Assembly: GCA_947179485.1 (NCBI GenBank)
Contig: OX359246.1
Span: 44,805,632 to 44,869,631 of the forward strand
Direction: 5' to 3'
Length of the DNA: 64,000 bases
Source of the DNA: Allacma fusca
Lineage: Eukaryota > Arthropoda > Collembola > Symphypleona > Sminthuridae
In this document: piece after piece, positions 55,659-63,696 of the stretch
Layout of the letters: each line of letters begins with the position of its first letter
How positions within the stretch are numbered: the stretch's first letter is position 1
The notes under the pieces: model-generated
The model's input: only the letters and a program-made list of their open reading frames with translations
What the model was told of the DNA's origin: nothing
Databases searched by the model: none
Program-made: the position numbers and the translations under genes

Positions 55659-56870
55659 TAATCCAGGTGCTGATGGCTATGTTAACGAGATATGGAAGTC
55701 TCGGCCCGATTATAGTCTTCTGAAGCTGATTCGTCCCTTCAACAAAATGTGTAACTCGTGTCAAGTTTTTCCTGAGTGGTCTTACGTTACGATCGCCCCT
55801 ATGCATTTAAAAATGTGACCACGATAATCCTAAAAATTACCGCCCAATCTCTCTATTTATGAAGAAGCTCTAATTATTCACATCAATTTTAAACAACCGT
55901 CTACTCAAATGGAACAAAAAGACAAAATTCATTACTGATCTACAGTTAGCTTACCAACCAATGATGGATTGTCTAAATCATATTTTTCTGCTCGCTTTAA
56001 TTATAAAGCAACTACGTGGTAATGAAAATTTGTTTTGTTATTGCGTTGACCACTCCGGAGCCTTCGATAGTGTCACACACAATCTCCTCTGGTCAAAAAT
56101 GTTGAACGCTGGCATCTCTTCCAAGTTTATTAAATGTGTGCACTCTTTATATAGTCAAGCCAAGGCTTTGATCAAATCGATGGACGGGTTAATTAATCCG
56201 CTGAAAATTAACATAGGTGTCCTGCCGGGGGAAGGCCTCTTACCAACTCTCTTCAATATATTTATAAACAATGTAACCTTCACTCTAGACCCTTCTTTCA
56301 CATCCCCTGTAAAAATCGGTGATAGGCTATTACAAGCTTTATTATATGCAGACGATGTTATCATTCTAGCTTACTCTGCCGAAATTCAGAAATGTAAAAT
56401 AGATGTAGTCAAACATTTTTTTAATCGAAACAAGCTTGTGCTAAATGCTGACAAATCAAAAGTGATTATTTTCAGGAGACCCAATGGTAAACCTAAAACT
56501 GAGAAATTCCAATGGGGTAAAACACCACTTGATTGCACGACCGAATACAAATATCTCGGAGTCCTCTTTTCACAATCAGGTTCTTCTCTCCTTACTTTGA
56601 AAGACTTCATTGCGAGAGGCAAAATGGCATTGGCAGCTCTGGAACATGCTCATCAAAGCTAAACTCCCTCTCAGGGAAAACTCATTTCTCTCTCTCCAAC
56701 TCCATGGTCAAGTCAGTAGTTACATATCGAGCTGGGACCTGGGGCTTACAACACCTTGGTGAAATATAAACAAATTGCAGCATTATTTTGTCGAGAAACT
56801 GCTGAGACTCCTGAAGAATACGCCAGCCTTTTTTCTCAACCCTGAAACTCGTACTCACGTGGTGAATAGT
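55655..56870 (+). pseudogene. Broken LINE (non-LTR retrotransposon) reverse transcriptase fragment
   Basis: This is the reverse transcriptase domain of a non-LTR retrotransposon, the enzyme that copies element RNA into DNA at a chromosomal nick. The first piece (55660-55818, frame 1) carries the N-terminal ADGYVNEIWK-like motif and ends at a TGA. The next piece is in frame 2 (55835-56662), with NYRPIS, then an in-frame TAA at 55871-55873. The stretch from 55961 then encodes motif A (VDHSGAFD, Asp at residue 30), a motif B variant with Pro where Gln is usual (GVLPGE), the catalytic YADD (56345-56356, residues 129-132) and the EYKYLGVLFS thumb region. The thumb continues in frame 1 to 56769 and in frame 3 to about 56868. 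Endonuclease and N-terminal parts are missing. At least three frame changes and one internal stop make it inactive. The family (CR1, RTEX, Jockey or I-like) cannot be fixed by eye. Confidence 0.85.
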
Positions 56871-57149
56871 ACAAAATATTAAATCCTACTCCTACTCGCT
56901 ACTCACAAGCATGAGTGCGAGTATGCGTTGAGTAGATTACTCGATAATCGTGAGTATGTAACATGTATGCTTGTACTCGTATCTTGCTTCGAGTTCTTTT
57001 TGAGAAATCGTACTTGTTACAATACTCGGTTCAAAATTACACAAATACAAGTACGCATAGAGTTACATGATCCGAGAGTACGAGTACATAATTTGTTTTG
57101 ACTCCGTACTCGACCCCTACTTGTACTTGAAACTCGAGTAGGTACTCGA
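56851..57149. repeat. Cluster of GAGTA/TACTC motifs
   Basis: About 14 copies of GAGTA or its complement TACTC, often as CGAGTAC or GTACTCG, lie within 300 bp in both orientations and with irregular spacing. This is not a tandem repeat. Dense, bidirectional short motifs of this kind are known as subterminal transposase-binding repeats of some DNA transposons (hAT elements among others), so this may be the end of a small non-autonomous element. I did not find matching terminal repeats or a target-site duplication. Confidence 0.55.
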
Positions 57150-57539
57150 ACATGTCTGATCTGGAGCCCGATACACCAGAGTTTAAAAGGTTGGAGAACA
57201 AATCATGCATCCAGCAAATGAGGCAAGGTTTATTAAACTGTTGTGCGTTCATCTTCATATAAACTGTCGTATTGTTCAAATAAAGTAGGTCATGCTATGA
57301 GAGATGTCCTTAGATAAGAATTATTGCTCCAACAACAGGTAATATTATGAAAATGTTCTGAAGTTGAGATTCCGACACATCGACTTTAATTCAGTGTAAA
57401 GGCATCTACAATCTATACACTATGCATACAAGAGCATGACATGCATAATTGCTAAGGTGAGGCACATTTTGTTTCTTTTATAAGCTTGATATTGTACAGA
57501 GGGTGCCCTTGAACAAGCTCTCTGGGTTTGAGCTACATA
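57150..57539. other. Unique spacer, nothing recognised
   Basis: This is non-repetitive sequence between the GAGTA cluster and the left end of the DNA transposon. Short open frames here (for example on the minus strand at 57037-57279) have no recognisable motif and overlap the GAGTA cluster, so they are not called as genes. Confidence 0.6.
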
Positions 57540-57552
57540 CCCAAGCAGCACA
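57540..57552 (+). repeat. Left terminal inverted repeat (13 bp)
   Basis: CCCAAGCAGCACA, identical to the reverse complement of 60636-60648. Identity stops immediately inside the 13 bp. Confidence 0.75.
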
Positions 57553-58386
57553 CAAACGTAAAATTTTCGTCAATTTCACGCATCTGTTGTAGCGGAAATT
57601 CGTGAATGTTACCAAAACGTTACGCTTTATTTGAGTAAAAATCGTATGGAATATTTGGTGAGCATGCCCGGGTAGTGAAACGCGAATGAGAGTCCGTGAA
57701 TTTAACGTAAATGACGGAGCGTAAAATTGGCTTAAAAGGTAAATATGAATCATTATGAATCAGCTGAAAATAATCTCAATTATTTTAAAATCCAATAAAT
57801 TAAACAATATGTTTTAAAAAGTTTTTTAATATGTAAAATTGATAACAACCGTCACAAATTTAACAGGGGAAAGAAAATAAATCGTTCAGTGCTTAAACGT
57901 AAATAAAAAATGATTGTAATATTATAATAAGTGTTTCACTTTTAAGCACGGCAAGAAACTGGAAACAATAGTGTACTTAATTTTATATAAGTAATACTAA
58001 GTTAAGAGTTATTATTATTAAATCAATTTTATAGGATCACCATTTATAATTCTGGGATTATTGTTACAAATAACTTTTTATTATTCATATTAAACAAAAT
58101 ATTTCATTACCACAAGGAACGAAGCAGTTTTTTATAGGCAGTTCATCCCAAACTTCTTCTGGGTCTTTACATTTATTAATTGCGGAAGTCAAAAACGTTT
58201 TCCCGTTTCCTCCTGGCCACTGACAAGACTTTTTCTCGGAATTGACCCTATTTCTGGAACAGCTTCCATGTGGTGGTTTTCAAAATGTACCACGTAATAT
58301 TTAATTGTGATGCTAACACGTATTTGTGTGCAAAACTGGGACCGGAACTGAAAAATGTTGTCTATAAGGAAACATTATTTTTCACA
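57553..58386. other. Transposon interior 3' of the transposase, AT-rich
   Basis: This non-coding part of the transposon lies downstream of the minus-strand transposase. The first 170 bp hold repeated TTCACG, TTCGTGAA, AACGTTACGC and ACGTAAA words, likely subterminal motifs. From about 57750 to 58130 the sequence is very AT-rich and featureless. A minus-strand open frame at 57478-57753 crosses the transposon end and is judged spurious. Confidence 0.5.
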
Positions 58387-60213
58387 TCACTTCATCACAT
58401 GGGAAAATAACCTCACGACATACCACATACATATTTCATAAACACCAAGTGAAGTGGAATTACATGGACGATTGAAAAATGACACTAATTTTGTGAATTC
58501 TTTGCCATTTATATATTTAGTTCCTTTATGAATATAAAATGCAGAAATTATTACAACTTGTCCTTGTATTCGTACTGCAAATATTGTTGGGATGCAGTTA
58601 AGAGAGACGAAAGGTTTTAAAATCTGCACATTTTTCGCTAGTTTTAACTGTTAATCGGAGTTACATTATTTATAATTATTATTATAACATTATTTTATTA
58701 TTATTATTTTTAATCGCTGTATTAATTTCTAATATTTGGTTTCCAATTTGTTGAAGAGGCTTATTAGTCCCGCGTACTAGTTTTTTAATTTTTTGCAGAT
58801 TATTTTCGTACGGAAAAGCACTGAATTCGTCCAGATTTCCAAAACATTCAATCATCTTGAAGATGCAGTAACCCATGAATATTGAAAGATAGATTTTCAA
58901 ATCCATATAGCGCTTGAAGTCCTACAAAATATTTAATTAATATATTTAATTAATGTTCGAGTATATTTGAGATAATCCAATATCAAACGTTCATTGCATA
59001 GGATATATATTGCAACTTGAAAGCACGTGTAGTGGTCAAAATATTCCGAAGTCAGAATCGGTTTTAATAATACTGGTAATAGGTAGAGTCGAAATAATCG
59101 CAGCTCTGTACATTTGCATCTTCCTAGATCAGTGAGAGAACTGGGCTTCCTTTTAAAGCCGCTTACAACTGACTTCCGCATTTTAGCTAATTCTGAAGAT
59201 GTCTTAATCAGCTGGCATCTACTTAATCGCCCTTTCAGGGACTTGTTGTGAGGCCATAAATTTAATAGCTTTTTAGTAACACCAAGAAGCACTAAATGCA
59301 TGTATTCGTAAGGAATTTGGGAGAACGAAAGCAATATTTATTTCCTGCAGAATACTTTACCCGTTATGATGATTTTTATGCTGATAAGTTTTCACGGATT
59401 CGTCGCTTCTGCTCTCAGTAACATCACTTTCGAAAACAATTCTGTTTTTAAAATACGTTCCTTCCTGTTGGCATTTACCACAAGCATTATAGCCAGTATG
59501 GTTAACAGTACTTGTTAAAAATGCTCGGGCAGGGGCGTCTGCTATAATAGCTCTAATTTTTATTTTTGTTCTGTTATTGGCAAGGATCAGTACATCTTTG
59601 GTAATCTGTGTGATTTCTTCAACGAATAATTTAATATAATCGTTTGCATCTGATGGTTTTGAAAACCAGTGATACATTCCAACAACAATCGGAGATTGTT
59701 TGGAGAGATTTCTTATTAGAATCTGCAGTGACCACACTTGACTATTGGATGACTTTGTTAATGTCAATCCGTCTATACTAATGTCTATTATACTTTCTTT
59801 CAATCCGGTTGGAAGTACTGACTAAAAATAATTTTCTAGTTGGTTTTTTACACCCAAGTGTATATATTGTCCTGGGTTCACTTTAATTACTTCTAAAAAT
59901 CGGGGTGTCTCTAACTGTGTCCGAGGATCGAGGGGTAAATCTTCTTGCTGGTAAAAATTCCGCAAAATAAACAGCAATTTTCGTAGAGCGCAATGTGTTG
60001 TATTTTGCTCAATAGCTCACAGACGCAAAGATTTTTGAAAATTTCCTAAGCGATTTTCATGTTTCTTTTCGCTTTGGGGAAATGATTTTGCTGGGAAATT
60101 AATTGGATCAGTTAAATCATTGTACTTTTGCTTTTATCTTCTGCTAGCCTTTTCCAATCTTTCTTGGTTGTTGATTTAATGCGCCGGTAATGCCGTTCAC
60201 TGTATTTCCCCAT
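58387..60213 (-). pseudogene. EnSpm/CACTA-like transposase, broken by stops and frameshifts
   Basis: The transposase would cut and re-insert the surrounding element. Reading leftward on the minus strand, the probable start ATG is at 60213-60211 (MGKYSERHYRR). An N-terminal piece with a DPRTQLETPRF motif and an IHLGVKN stretch leads to an in-frame TAG at 59824-59822. The core frame (59803-59357) has SIDGLTL (Asp codon about 59772), a GMYHWFSKP stretch and IADAPARAF (Asp about 59538), plus CXXC in a HTGYNACGKC motif. The next frame (59334-58933) has IPYEYMHLVLLGV and SLTDLGRCKCTELR, typical of this family. A GLQALYGF piece (about 58920) and FGNLDEFSAFPYEN to NKPLQQI (58906-58682) follow after two further frame changes. 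A C-terminal piece ends near 58387. The two Asp residues as catalytic is an inference. It is too damaged to work. Confidence 0.8.
58675..58712. repeat. TTA/ATT-rich low-complexity tract
   Basis: A run dominated by ATT/TTA triplets (ATTATTATAACATTATTTTATT-type, imperfect) inside the transposon. On the minus strand it falls at the end of the NKPLQQI piece and gives a run of Asn codons, which is a likely site of slippage and frame loss. Confidence 0.7.
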
Positions 60214-60635
60214 GTTATTATATCTATGAGCAAAAAACGTTAGTTATACTCCCCTATGACAACACCGATTTCTTCAACTACAAGTAGGATGGTTAAAGCT
60301 TTCAAAATGTTAAATAAGAAACTGTTTAATTACTAAAATAATTGAACACCGGAGTAAATGAAGGCCACGAGCAAATGCTTTGCCATTGTTCCGCAATATT
60401 TTGTTTTGGCTATAAGTTTTGGAACAAATGCGCGATTCAATTTTGTACATGCGCGAAACATCTACTTCTTGATATGTGCAAACATGGTGAATCAGTTTGT
60501 TATATTAACGTGGTCAGATCTACGTTAAATTTTCTGTGAATATGCATGCAGTTTTTGCGCTAAAGTTTCGGGTTTTCGTGAACGCAAGTTTTGTTGCTGT
60601 TTATTAACCATAATTAAACGTAAAAAACATCCACT
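60214..60635. other. Transposon interior 5' of the transposase
   Basis: This lies between the likely transposase start and the right terminal repeat, where the minus-strand promoter would be. The last 110 bp contain TTTCGTGAACGCAAG and AAACGTAAAAAAC words that echo those at the other end. No TATA box can be assigned with confidence. A plus-strand open frame at 60342-60539 has no recognisable motif and no ATG start, and is not called. Confidence 0.5.
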
Positions 60636-60648
60636 GTGCTGCTTGGGC
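60636..60648 (-). repeat. Right terminal inverted repeat (13 bp)
   Basis: TGTGCTGCTTGGG, the exact complement of the left terminal repeat at 57540-57552. It is followed by CAT. Confidence 0.75.
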
Positions 60649-60651
60649 ATT

Positions 60652-60965
60652 ACCCAATACAGTCGACTGTCTCTCAAATTAATCTCATTTCTGTGGATTT
60701 TCCCTGAATCGCCACATTTATATTTTCTGGAAACTATAATATTACATATATTAATGGAAATCTTACCCTTGTAGCGATTACATAACCACAGAAAGTTATA
60801 CGATCCAATGAGGTGCCATTATAGCAATAAGTCCATTGTTGATACAAATATGCAGGAGTGAATATGTAGAGTCGCTACATATGGACGTACTGTATGTATG
60901 AGAATATATTATTGTAATTACAGGCTGAACTGATATTGCTATGTCTAAAGTAAATAGGCTTTTGA
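60652..60965. other. Unique spacer between two elements
   Basis: AT-rich unique sequence. A short inverted pair, TGTAGCGA (near 60777) and TCGCTACA (near 60873), could form a long-loop stem but has no assigned role. I looked for a 5' LTR end and a tRNA primer-binding site for the downstream retrotransposon and could not identify either. Confidence 0.5.
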
Positions 60966-61104
60966 ATGGATGCAACGACGCTATTCATTAGATGTCCCCT
61001 GATTTTGCTAACTCGGCTCAAGACCCCATTATTATTAAGCAGCAACTTACGAAGTAGTGCGCTTTTGGCTGAGTTCTACTTTCCCGGCCACAAAATTACC
61101 TTCC

Positions 61105-61164
61105 ACCTTCCACTAGACCTTCCACTAGACCTTCCACTTGACCTTCCACTTGACATTCCACCAA
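61105..61164. repeat. Five-unit 12-bp minisatellite (ACCTTCCACTWG)
   Basis: Two copies of ACCTTCCACTAG (61105-61128), two of ACCTTCCACTTG (61129-61152) and one diverged unit, ACATTCCACCAA (61153-61164). A partial unit precedes them. The unit length equals that of the large satellites but the sequence is not clearly related to them. It lies in the same frame as the downstream Gag, where it would encode an LPLD repeat ended by TGA at 61173-61175. Confidence 0.85.
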
Positions 61165-61175
61165 AGTTTACCTGA

Positions 61176-61313
61176 GTAGGTTTGTCCAGACCCCTACTCA
61201 AACTCATCGCACCCAATCGAGTAGATGCAGACACTACCGAAACAATCTACGATAAAGTCAAGCAAATCGAAGAATACGACTGACGTTATGGTCAGAGTAT
61301 TATTAAACGACCA
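61176..61313 (+). pseudogene. gag: Likely 5' remnant of gag
   Basis: The frame that encodes Gag continues upstream of its first usable ATG: from 61176 it is open for 35 codons, ending in ETIYDKVKQIEEYD, then meets TGA at 61281-61283 followed by open sequence straight into the annotated Gag. The text before and after the TGA has a similar charged, helical character. A TGA followed by CGT is what a CGA-to-TGA (CpG decay) change would leave. This reading is inferred from frame continuity, not from homology. Confidence 0.5.
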
Positions 61314-61970
61314 ATGGAGGAACAATTAGCTAAACTCACTGACCACATGCAGAGAATTGAAACCAACACTAATCAAGCCCTAAAGGCTATCAGTGAGGCT
61401 AAGAAAGATCCTTCTAAAGATAACAATGAGAAAAAGTACCCTCCACGACAACCTAGACCACGCTCTAAAACTCCTGAGAGAAAAGAATATAAGAACAATT
61501 ATGACGATTTACCCAGCTTGCCAGAATTAACTCAAATGTTAATGAAGTATGGTTATAGAGCCATAGCTGACCAACAACCACACAAGTGTCAATGCACTTG
61601 TAGTAAGGGCACCCAAAATAACCCTAATAGCAATAGTGGCAACTATAACCAGAATAATAGGCAACAAAGCCGAAACCGTTCTAATTCCAAAAGCAGATCA
61701 CCAGCCCCTAGGAACAGGTCAAGAACCCCAGACCCAAAATCACTAAATAAAACTTTTGACAAACCTAAACGCTCATATAGCAAAGATAACTTAGCCGAAG
61801 TTATCAATGCAGTCGCTGAAGGTAAAGACTCCTCCAACGAATATGAATGTTATACTTGTCATAAAAAGGGTCATATGTCCAGAGACTGTCCCTCGAGGGA
61901 ATGCTACAATTGTAAGGGTATAGGACACATCAGTGCCGAATGCCCTTCACCAAAGGCAAACCAACAATAG
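61314..61970 (+). CDS. gag: Gag-like nucleocapsid polyprotein with two zinc knuckles
   Basis: A 218-residue structural protein that would package element RNA into virus-like particles. Residues 1-30 are helical and charged. Residues 40-170 are a low-complexity, basic, Arg/Ser/Pro/Asn-rich stretch with a CQCTC motif near residue 90. Two CX2CX4HX4C zinc knuckles follow, at residues 179-192 and 197-210, the nucleic-acid binding signature of nucleocapsids. The start is the first ATG after the TGA at 61281; the capsid part that should precede it is missing or lies in the damaged upstream frame, so the protein is short for the family. It ends in TAG (61968-61970), in the same frame as the protease downstream. 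The alternative reading is a stand-alone zinc-knuckle protein, which the neighbours make unlikely. Confidence 0.85.
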   Translation: MEEQLAKLTDHMQRIETNTNQALKAISEAKKDPSKDNNEKKYPPRQPRPRSKTPERKEYKNNYDDLPSLPELTQMLMKYGYRAIADQQPHKCQCTCSKGTQNNPNSNSGNYNQNNRQQSRNRSNSKSRSPAPRNRSRTPDPKSLNKTFDKPKRSYSKDNLAEVINAVAEGKDSSNEYECYTCHKKGHMSRDCPSRECYNCKGIGHISAECPSPKANQQ

Positions 61971-62000
61971 GACTTACGGGAGTCCTCAGGGCTCCCAAGT
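61971..62000 (+). promoter_or_regulatory. Candidate stop-readthrough hairpin after gag
   Basis: Seven nucleotides after the Gag UAG, GGGAGUCC (61978-61985) pairs with GGGCUCCC (61989-61996) around a 3-nt UCA loop. This gives eight pairs with one U-G wobble, mostly G-C. ACUU (61972-61975) can pair with AAGU (61997-62000) and extend the stem across a 2-nt bulge. The frame beyond UAG stays open through 22 codons into protease. A structured element about 8 nt after a UAG between gag and pol is the known arrangement in gammaretroviral readthrough, where it is a pseudoknot. No second pairing partner is evident here. Confidence 0.55.
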
Positions 62001-62036
62001 ATCAAGGAAGAAGATCAAACCGCAGAGATATACTCT

Positions 62037-62774
62037 ATGAGTAACGACTATACCTCTGTTGTTATGATTCCCGCATTAGTATATAACTGTAAGCTTTCAG
62101 CAATCATTGATACAGGAGCCAGTAGAAGTTTCATTCATTTTAAACTTCTACCCTCTAATACGAATTTAGACCCTCCGCCGAGTAACTTAAAAATACGAAC
62201 AGCCACTGGCCATATAACAACACCACTAGGGATGATGGAAATAGAATGCAAGCTAGGAATAAACCCAGTCAAACTGACAGTGTGTGTATTAGAAAACTTA
62301 GAGCCCCTTTTTATCATAGGGAATGATTTCATGAGACAAGCAGAACTTAACATCAACTTTAAACATGGGAAAGTTACAGGAAAATATTTACACCCTATAC
62401 AGATGCAAGGGATAGAAAACTCTTTTGCCCGCGAAAAGCCATCACATGACTTTTTTCAGCTAAGATCAATTTTTAGTTTCAAATCAGCAAAACCCGAGAA
62501 GCACAGGGCAATAAAACTTAAGAAGAACATTATATTGCCTGCATATGCTCATACAATTGTAGAAATAGATATTCCCCCTTGCAAGGACAAAACATTTTTG
62601 TTTGAGCCTTCAAGATTATTTTACCAGAGACAACGAGTGTTAGGGACTAGATCAATTATTCCCACCAAAAATCCTGTAGTTTACCTATGTAACCCCAGTC
62701 ATGAGCCAGTACGATTATATGCTACAACGACATATAGAGTACGAGGACTCATTCGAGATATTAAGAGACTATAG
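62037..62774 (+). CDS. pro: Retropepsin-like aspartic protease region of pol
   Basis: A 245-residue frame with the aspartic protease active site DTGAS at residues 25-29 preceded by hydrophobic LSAI, and the second family motif IIGNDF at residues 93-98. Retroelement proteases act as dimers and cut the polyprotein into mature parts. The C-terminal half (to residue 245) holds the linker that normally joins protease to reverse transcriptase, including NPSHEPVRL. The ATG at 62037 is only the first Met: the frame is open back to 61971, immediately after the Gag stop, so expression by readthrough rather than a separate start is plausible. It ends at TAG 62772-62774, overlapping the reverse transcriptase frame by up to 95 nt in the +1 register. 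Confidence 0.85.
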   Translation: MSNDYTSVVMIPALVYNCKLSAIIDTGASRSFIHFKLLPSNTNLDPPPSNLKIRTATGHITTPLGMMEIECKLGINPVKLTVCVLENLEPLFIIGNDFMRQAELNINFKHGKVTGKYLHPIQMQGIENSFAREKPSHDFFQLRSIFSFKSAKPEKHRAIKLKKNIILPAYAHTIVEIDIPPCKDKTFLFEPSRLFYQRQRVLGTRSIIPTKNPVVYLCNPSHEPVRLYATTTYRVRGLIRDIKRL

Positions 62775-63696
62775 GCGCAGTACTAAAGATGTAGAAAAAC
62801 GCCTAACAGACGAACAACTTGACTCTCTAGATATAAACCCTGACTTACCCATAGAATTCCAAGCTAGATTTAGGGATTTACTTAGCAGATACCCAGAATG
62901 CTTTTATTTTGACCAAGAGGAATTGCCAATAGCTAAGGTCCCACCTCATCACTTAAATACAGGAGACGCGGCTCCAGTCAAAGAGCCCCCTTACAGAGCC
63001 TCTCCTGCTGAAAGAAAACATATCATGGAGGAGGTTAAGAAATTGGTAAAGAAAGGAATACTCAAGCCTTGTATTAGTGAATGGGCTTCACCCTTATTTC
63101 TTATAAAGAAAAAGGATGGAACCTTTCGTACAGTAGTAAACTATAGAAAGTTAAACAAGGTCGTAAAACACAGAGTATACCCTATGCCCAGAGTTGACGA
63201 CATATTGGACCAATTTCATGGAAAGAAATATTTTGTCACTATGGATCTTGTCGCGGGATTTCACCAAATCCCTGTAACTAAATCCACAGGCAAAAAACTA
63301 GCCGTAGTCACCCAAGACGGTATGTGGTGTACATTGAGAATGCAAATGGGAGATACTGACGCCCCAGCCGCTTTTCAATGCACCCTAGACCATATATTAG
63401 CCTCCCAAAAATTCAGAAGTGCCATGGTATATATAGATGATATTATTTGTTATGCAGCGGATGAGGACGGAATTTTATATGCACTCGAAGAATTTCTGCT
63501 AAGACTGAGTAAAGCAGAGTTTGTAGTAAAACCCAACAAATGTAAATTTGGATACCAGAGTATAGAAATATTAGGTTTTCTTATTACGCCTGAAGGAACA
63601 ATGCCGCTTAAGGACAAACTTAAGGCCATTGAGCATGTTCCCATACCCAAGACAGAAAAACAAGCCAGAAGTTTCTTTGGTATATGCTCTTTTTAA
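62680..63696 (+). pseudogene. pol: Ty3/gypsy-type reverse transcriptase, truncated by a stop before RNase H
   Basis: RNA-directed DNA polymerase of the element. The frame is open from 62680 (first ATG 62701; numbering from there). Recognised motifs in order: KEPPYRASPAE near residue 100, SPLFLIKKKDGTFR with the fingers, YPMPRVDDILDQ, motif A VTMDLVAGFHQ (Asp182), an unusual motif B (MQMGDTDAPAAFQ, where most relatives have GLxNAP), YIDD (residues 244-247, Asp246 and Asp247 catalytic) and LGFLITPEG. All three catalytic Asp are present. The frame ends at TAA 63694-63696 within the conserved block after the thumb, and related sequence continues in the same frame, so the stop is a nonsense change. 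It begins +1 relative to protease, with no recognised shift site. Confidence 0.88.

Larger units (their letters stand above)
57540..60648 (-). mobile_element. EnSpm/CACTA-like DNA transposon, 3.1 kb, damaged
   Basis: The ends are perfect 13-bp inverted repeats (CCCAAGCAGCACA at 57540-57552, its complement at 60636-60648). Between them, on the minus strand, lies a single transposase pseudogene. Both subterminal zones are rich in CGTGAA/TTCACG and ACGTAAA-like words, as expected of an element with subterminal binding sites. A CAT lies immediately right of the right end (60649-60651) and another one base left of the left end (57536-57538), so a 3-bp target duplication is possible but not clean. 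The ends do not begin with CACTA; the family assignment rests on the transposase. Confidence 0.75.

Noticed and set aside
54829..55806. 325-codon minus-strand open frame with a non-repetitive N-terminus
   Set aside because: Its first 50 residues are antisense to the LINE fragment and the rest is satellite, so it is a chance fusion across the junction.
56155..56769. Minus-strand open frames at 56155-56364 and 56386-56622, and the full plus-strand frame 56533-56769
   Set aside because: The minus-strand frames are antisense shadows of the LINE reverse transcriptase. Only the tail of the plus-strand one (from about 56665) carries LINE similarity and is included in the pseudogene.
57478..57753. 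91-codon minus-strand open frame
   Set aside because: It spans the left end of the transposon, covers its subterminal motifs, and shows no recognisable domain.
60342..60539. 65-codon plus-strand Cys-rich open frame
   Set aside because: It lies in the promoter side of the transposon, starts at a non-ATG codon and has irregular cysteine spacing with no known motif.
60770..60885. TGTAGCGA / TCGCTACA inverted pair as a small transposon
   Set aside because: The arms are only 8 bp, with about 90 bp between, no target duplication and no second copy in the window.
60966..61175. 69-codon open frame ending in an LPLD repeat
   Set aside because: Its only notable part is the 12-bp minisatellite. It might be gag remnant, but no capsid motif is visible, so it was not called as a gene.
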